DNA of 64,000 nucleotides from CAZWSX01 sp964636985 (GTDB taxonomy: Bacteria > Planctomycetota > Planctomycetia > Pirellulales > Pirellulaceae), in the NCBI GenBank assembly GCA_964636985.1, contig CAZWSX010000027.1, forward strand, positions 31,597-95,596, written 5' to 3'. The notes under the pieces were generated by a model. That model was given only the letters and a program-made list of their open reading frames with translations. It did no database searches and had not been told where the DNA came from. Below, piece by piece: positions 61,082 through 64,000 of this stretch. The translations under genes and the position numbers were made by a program. Position 1 is the first letter of the stretch, and the number at the start of each line of letters is the position of its first letter.

Positions 61082-61770
61082 CAATCGCGTCCGACTCGCC
61101 TACGGCCGGCGCGTTCGAGCCACTCCCCGGCGACCAACGCGGCACCGGCGACTACCACTGAAGTCAACACCAACGGCTGGACTCGTTCGAAGCCTCCTGG
61201 CGTCTCGAGCTGATTGTAGATAAAGAGCGACATGGTGCGCGTGCTCCCGGGAATGTTGCCCGCGATCATCACTGTCGCTCCGAACTCGCCGAGGCTGCGG
61301 GCAAAGGCCAACACGCAGCCAGCGATAATCCCATCTCGCGCCAGCGGAATCGAGACGGTGAAGAACGAGTCCCACGGACCAGCCCCCAACGTTCTTGCCG
61401 TTTGCTCGTATCGGGGGTCCACCCCGGCGAACGCCAGGCGGATCGATCGAACCATCAACGGAAACGACACCACTGCCGCCGCTAGTGCGGCCCCCTTCCA
61501 GTCGAAGACGAATCGCAGGCCTAACCAGCGCTCCAGCGGTTCTCCGAGCCACCCGTGCCGTCCCAGCGCCAGAAGCAACAAATATCCCGTCACCACCGGC
61601 GGGAGGACCAACGGCAAATTGATCAGAACTTCGGCCGCTTCTTTCCCGACGAATTGGCGGCGGGCCAACCACCAGCCCAGTACGATTCCGAAGGGGAGGC
61701 TGACGAGTACGGCCGTAGCCGCCACAACAACACTGACCCGCACTGCTTCCCACTCAGACCCCGACAACAT
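61081..61770 (-). CDS. modB: Molybdate ABC transporter permease
   Basis: This 229-residue inner-membrane permease has five or six spans. The ABC permease EAA loop is RTLGAGPWDSFFTVSIPLAR with the preceding DPRYEQTA, and the adjacent GEFGATVMIAGNIPGSTRTM is a ModB signature (FARSLGEFGATVMI). NLPLVLPPVVTGYLLLLALG is the periplasmic/TM region typical for ModB. It passes molybdate delivered by ModA. ATG 61770 was chosen over an in-frame start at 61833, which would overlap modA by 80 bp; the chosen start overlaps modA by 17 bp. Confidence 0.93.
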   Translation of the reverse strand: MLSGSEWEAVRVSVVVAATAVLVSLPFGIVLGWWLARRQFVGKEAAEVLINLPLVLPPVVTGYLLLLALGRHGWLGEPLERWLGLRFVFDWKGAALAAAVVSFPLMVRSIRLAFAGVDPRYEQTARTLGAGPWDSFFTVSIPLARDGIIAGCVLAFARSLGEFGATVMIAGNIPGSTRTMSLFIYNQLETPGGFERVQPLVLTSVVVAGAALVAGEWLERAGRRRVGRD

Positions 61771-62674
61771 GTCGACGCGCTCCAGGACTGTCGCCGGTTG
61801 GCGACGAGAACACGTCAGCAGTGTAAAAACCATGACGTTTAAACACCGCCTGAGCAGCGTCGGTAACTAGAAAGTCAAACAGTCTCCGCGCAGCTGGATG
61901 CGGAGCGTCGCGGCGGACCAACACGGAGGAATAAACGATCCGATCATGGGTCGCCGCGTCGAACGTGTATACCGTCACGACCTTCTCGGACAATTTTGCA
62001 TCGGTGGCGAAGACGATTCCCGCTTCGGCCTCACCCGTCTCAACATACGACAGGGCGATCCGGACGTCCTGTCCCCGGACGACCTTTCCGGACGCCTCCA
62101 ACTGCGCTTGTAAGTCAAGAGAGCGGAGCGCCTGGTCTGCATACATGCCAGCGGGCGCGTTCTCGGCAGCCAGGGCCAACCGTCGCGTCGCCCCTCCCAG
62201 GAGATCTGCTGGTTTTCTCACGGACGCCGGATTACCTCGTGGGACGATCAAGACAAGTTGATTGCCCAGCAAAGGCCGGCGAGACTCCGCGAGGCCCGCC
62301 TGGTCCACTTGATCGGCCCAGGTTTGATTCGCCGAAAGAAACAAGTCGGCCGGCGCCCCGGCGAGAATCTGCCGAGCGATCGAGTTTGACGCGCCACCAA
62401 TGACCGTCACCTTGACGCCCGTTTCCGCCTCGAAGAGTCGGGCGACCTCCTCAACGGCGTTGAGCGCACTGGCCGCTGTCAAGAGTTTGATCGGTTCTAC
62501 GTTCGCGGACTCATTCAGAGAATCGGCGTTTGCGGCAGGCTGGACGGTTGAAACGGGCAATGATGGTCCAGAATCGCACCCAGCGGCAAAGGCACAGAAG
62601 ACGATCCAACGCGCGACCGGAAGAAATAGTCGTAAATCGAGGCCCCTCCACGTCGTACTTGAGCGCCTGGTCAT
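61754..62674 (-). CDS. modA: Molybdate-binding lipoprotein
   Basis: This 306-residue solute-binding protein has a signal with lipobox (VFCAFAAGCDSG). The binding motifs are LLTAASALNAVEEVARLFEA, TVIGGASNSIARQILAGAPA, DLFLSANQTWADQ, VLIVPRGNPAS and ALSYVETGEAEAGIVFATDA (the GE[AV]xxGIVY loop). The end, FLVTDAAQAVFKRHGF, matches ModA. It captures molybdate or tungstate outside the inner membrane. First gene of the modABC operon; ATG 62674 starts the lipoprotein signal. No ModE gene and no obvious molybdate box is in view. Confidence 0.93.
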   Translation of the reverse strand: MTRRSSTTWRGLDLRLFLPVARWIVFCAFAAGCDSGPSLPVSTVQPAANADSLNESANVEPIKLLTAASALNAVEEVARLFEAETGVKVTVIGGASNSIARQILAGAPADLFLSANQTWADQVDQAGLAESRRPLLGNQLVLIVPRGNPASVRKPADLLGGATRRLALAAENAPAGMYADQALRSLDLQAQLEASGKVVRGQDVRIALSYVETGEAEAGIVFATDAKLSEKVVTVYTFDAATHDRIVYSSVLVRRDAPHPAARRLFDFLVTDAAQAVFKRHGFYTADVFSSPTGDSPGARRHVVGV

Positions 62675-63129
62675 GAATCGGCTCCCATCGTCACTGCAAT
62701 CTGCCGATCGAGGAACTGGCAAAGGTCATGCCAACACCATCGCACGGCAATCCTTGCGTTGAAATCCAGGTAAACTCCACCAAAAAAAGCTGGGATGGGA
62801 ACCTCGCAATATCTGGATGGCTAAAGTTATTGTTTCGTGTCGGACAGGCGCGTTCCATTTGTCGGGTATCGCACGTGGTTCGAGCGGCCTAAGTGAAGCG
62901 AAAGCCGGAGAGTCAGTCGTGTGCGTCGTCGGCCCGGCAAACCCGCTATTCGGCACGCTAGTTGCCTTATTGCCAGCCGATTCCGCGAACGATCGTCTTC
63001 GAATGTTCTCGGGAACTGACGCACTTCGATTGAATCGAGGTCGATCCCACCCACAAAACACCATTTGACTTGCCGCGGCAAATACCTCTCCAGTTGCCGC
63101 TCGTCGGACATTTGTCCAAGGGAATTCCC
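62675..63129. other. Region between modA and the next DUF1559 gene
   Basis: The 455 bp between the divergent modA and DUF1559 starts hold no ORF with credible features. Promoters for both directions are expected here; no clear -10/-35 pair, ModE palindrome or riboswitch was recognised. Confidence 0.35.
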
Positions 63130-64000
63130 GTGAGTCGCCGCGCATTTACGTTGGTTGAGTTGCTAGTCGTCATTGCGATCATCGGCATCTTAGTCGCGAT
63201 GCTCTTACCTGCCGTTCAATTCGCGAGAGAGGCCGGCCGGCGAACTCAATGCGCCAACAATCTCAAACAACTCGGGCTCGGCGTGCAGATGTATCACGAT
63301 TCGTTCAACTGCTTGCCAGCCCAAGCGACGTTTACTCCGGGAAACTCGTTCACGGGCTACTCCGTTCATAGCCGCATCCTTCCCTTTGTCGATCAGGGGG
63401 ACCTCTACGCCCGCGTCAACCACGACGTTGGCTATGCCGCACAACCTGAAATTGCCAAAACGAAAGTACCACTCTATCGCTGCCCCAGCGATCCGCCGAA
63501 TCAAACGCGGGTCGATGCGGGCGTGGAGTTCTATCCCACCAGTTATGGATTCAGCATTGGGACCTGGCTCGGTTTCAACCAAGTTTCGCGCACCCCAGGA
63601 AACGGCGCTTTTGGCGTCAATCGGTTCGCGAACCTTAGTTCGATCACCGATGGCTTGAGCAATACGGTGTTTGCAACGGACGTCAAAGCGTTCACGCCGG
63701 CGATTCTTGATGGTGGTCAGCCAACTGGGCCCGCCGCGCCTCCGCCATCCTTTCCAACGGAAGTCGCAGCTTACGGCGGAACCTTTGATCCCGATTATTG
63801 CCACACTCAGTGGGTGGCGGGCCGCACACTGCAAAGCGGAATCACTACTACCTTTCCACCAAACACCAAGATCCCGTACACGTTTGGAGGAAAGCTGTAC
63901 GACGTCAATTTCACGTCGGGCCGGTACGGCACGAATGCTAATGCCGAGGTGTACCGCATCGCGAATTCCCGAAGCTTTCACCCTGGCGGAGTTAACGCCC
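63130..64000 (+). CDS. DUF1559-type prepilin-like protein (3' end outside window)
   Basis: This is the first 290 codons of a DUF1559 protein, open to the right edge of the window. It has the complete prepilin helix MSRRAFTLVELLVVIAIIGI with Glu at +5, then LPAVQFAREAGRRTQCANNL, KQLGLGVQMYHDSFNCLPA and YRCPSDP, the family landmarks. SSITDGLSNTVFATDVKA is the mid-domain motif and SFHPGGVNA the start of the terminal H-G-G-x-N segment. The start is GTG 63130, after AAGGGAA; no better in-frame ATG precedes the helix. A second DUF1559 gene, more degenerate, lies at 289-1065. Confidence 0.93.
   Translation, partial: MSRRAFTLVELLVVIAIIGILVAMLLPAVQFAREAGRRTQCANNLKQLGLGVQMYHDSFNCLPAQATFTPGNSFTGYSVHSRILPFVDQGDLYARVNHDVGYAAQPEIAKTKVPLYRCPSDPPNQTRVDAGVEFYPTSYGFSIGTWLGFNQVSRTPGNGAFGVNRFANLSSITDGLSNTVFATDVKAFTPAILDGGQPTGPAAPPPSFPTEVAAYGGTFDPDYCHTQWVAGRTLQSGITTTFPPNTKIPYTFGGKLYDVNFTSGRYGTNANAEVYRIANSRSFHPGGVNA

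Noticed and set aside
62827..63111. 94-codon minus-strand ORF between modA and DUF1559
   Set aside because: No motif or ribosome site, and a competing frame on the plus strand over the same bases.

Overview
The window looks like a chromosomal segment of a planctomycete, probably of the Pirellula/Blastopirellula/Rhodopirellula kind. The support is the set of lineage-typical families: DUF1559 prepilin-like proteins at both ends, a PEP-CTERM secreted protein, LEPR-XLL proteins with Ca-binding repeats, a zinc-finger/kinase/TPR Ser/Thr kinase, an ECF-type sigma factor and Tat-exported Gfo/Idh/MocA oxidoreductases. No rRNA, tRNA or CRISPR array was seen; one tmRNA gene is present.

Region 1 (1-19.4 kb) is ordinary planctomycete housekeeping and secreted-protein DNA: DUF1559, a SelA-like PLP enzyme, the Ser/Thr kinase, PEP-CTERM, sigma factor, a divergent subtilase, oxidoreductase, a gluzincin-like peptidase, an orphan iron-type binding lipoprotein, TPR and VOC proteins, an RND-type exporter, a thioredoxin-like protein and a DUF5060/DUF4038 glycosidase. 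Region 2 (19.4-24 kb) is a tandem pair of 630-650 residue LEPR-XLL Ca-binding repeat proteins; their duplication includes the upstream leader and the downstream hairpin.

Region 3 (24-45.6 kb) is a surface polysaccharide locus. Thirteen minus-strand genes run from a WbaP-type initiating phosphotransferase (39.1 kb) down to an O-acyltransferase (24 kb). They include a nonulosonate module (NeuB, a CMP-nonulosonate synthetase fused to a KdsC-like phosphatase, a PhyH dioxygenase and a sialyltransferase-like protein), a CDP-6-deoxyhexose module (RfbF, RfbG, 3,5-epimerase, reductase), a GT2 glycosyltransferase, a Wzx-like flippase and a Wzy-like polymerase. Facing them on the plus strand are a Wzc-like copolymerase whose Walker A lysine is replaced by Thr, a lipoprotein and a Wza-like exporter, followed by an FkbM methyltransferase. 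Together this makes a nearly complete Wzx/Wzy-type export system for an acidic polymer.

Region 4 (46.5-60.4 kb) is recombinogenic and decaying. It opens with ssrA (tmRNA). A 5'-truncated large serine recombinase abuts it, and the recombinase stop codon is supplied by the tmRNA T-loop. Then come an IS630 fragment, a glycogen phosphorylase with a frameshift and a nonsense codon near its N-terminus, a phosphoglucomutase gene reduced to its two ends, an intact malQ, an rbbA-yhhJ ABC exporter without its HlyD partner, a chemotaxis-receptor gene reduced to its two ends, and two transposase remnants. Region 5 (60.3-64 kb) is a modABC molybdate transporter operon whose modC runs into the IS debris, and then the start of another DUF1559 gene.
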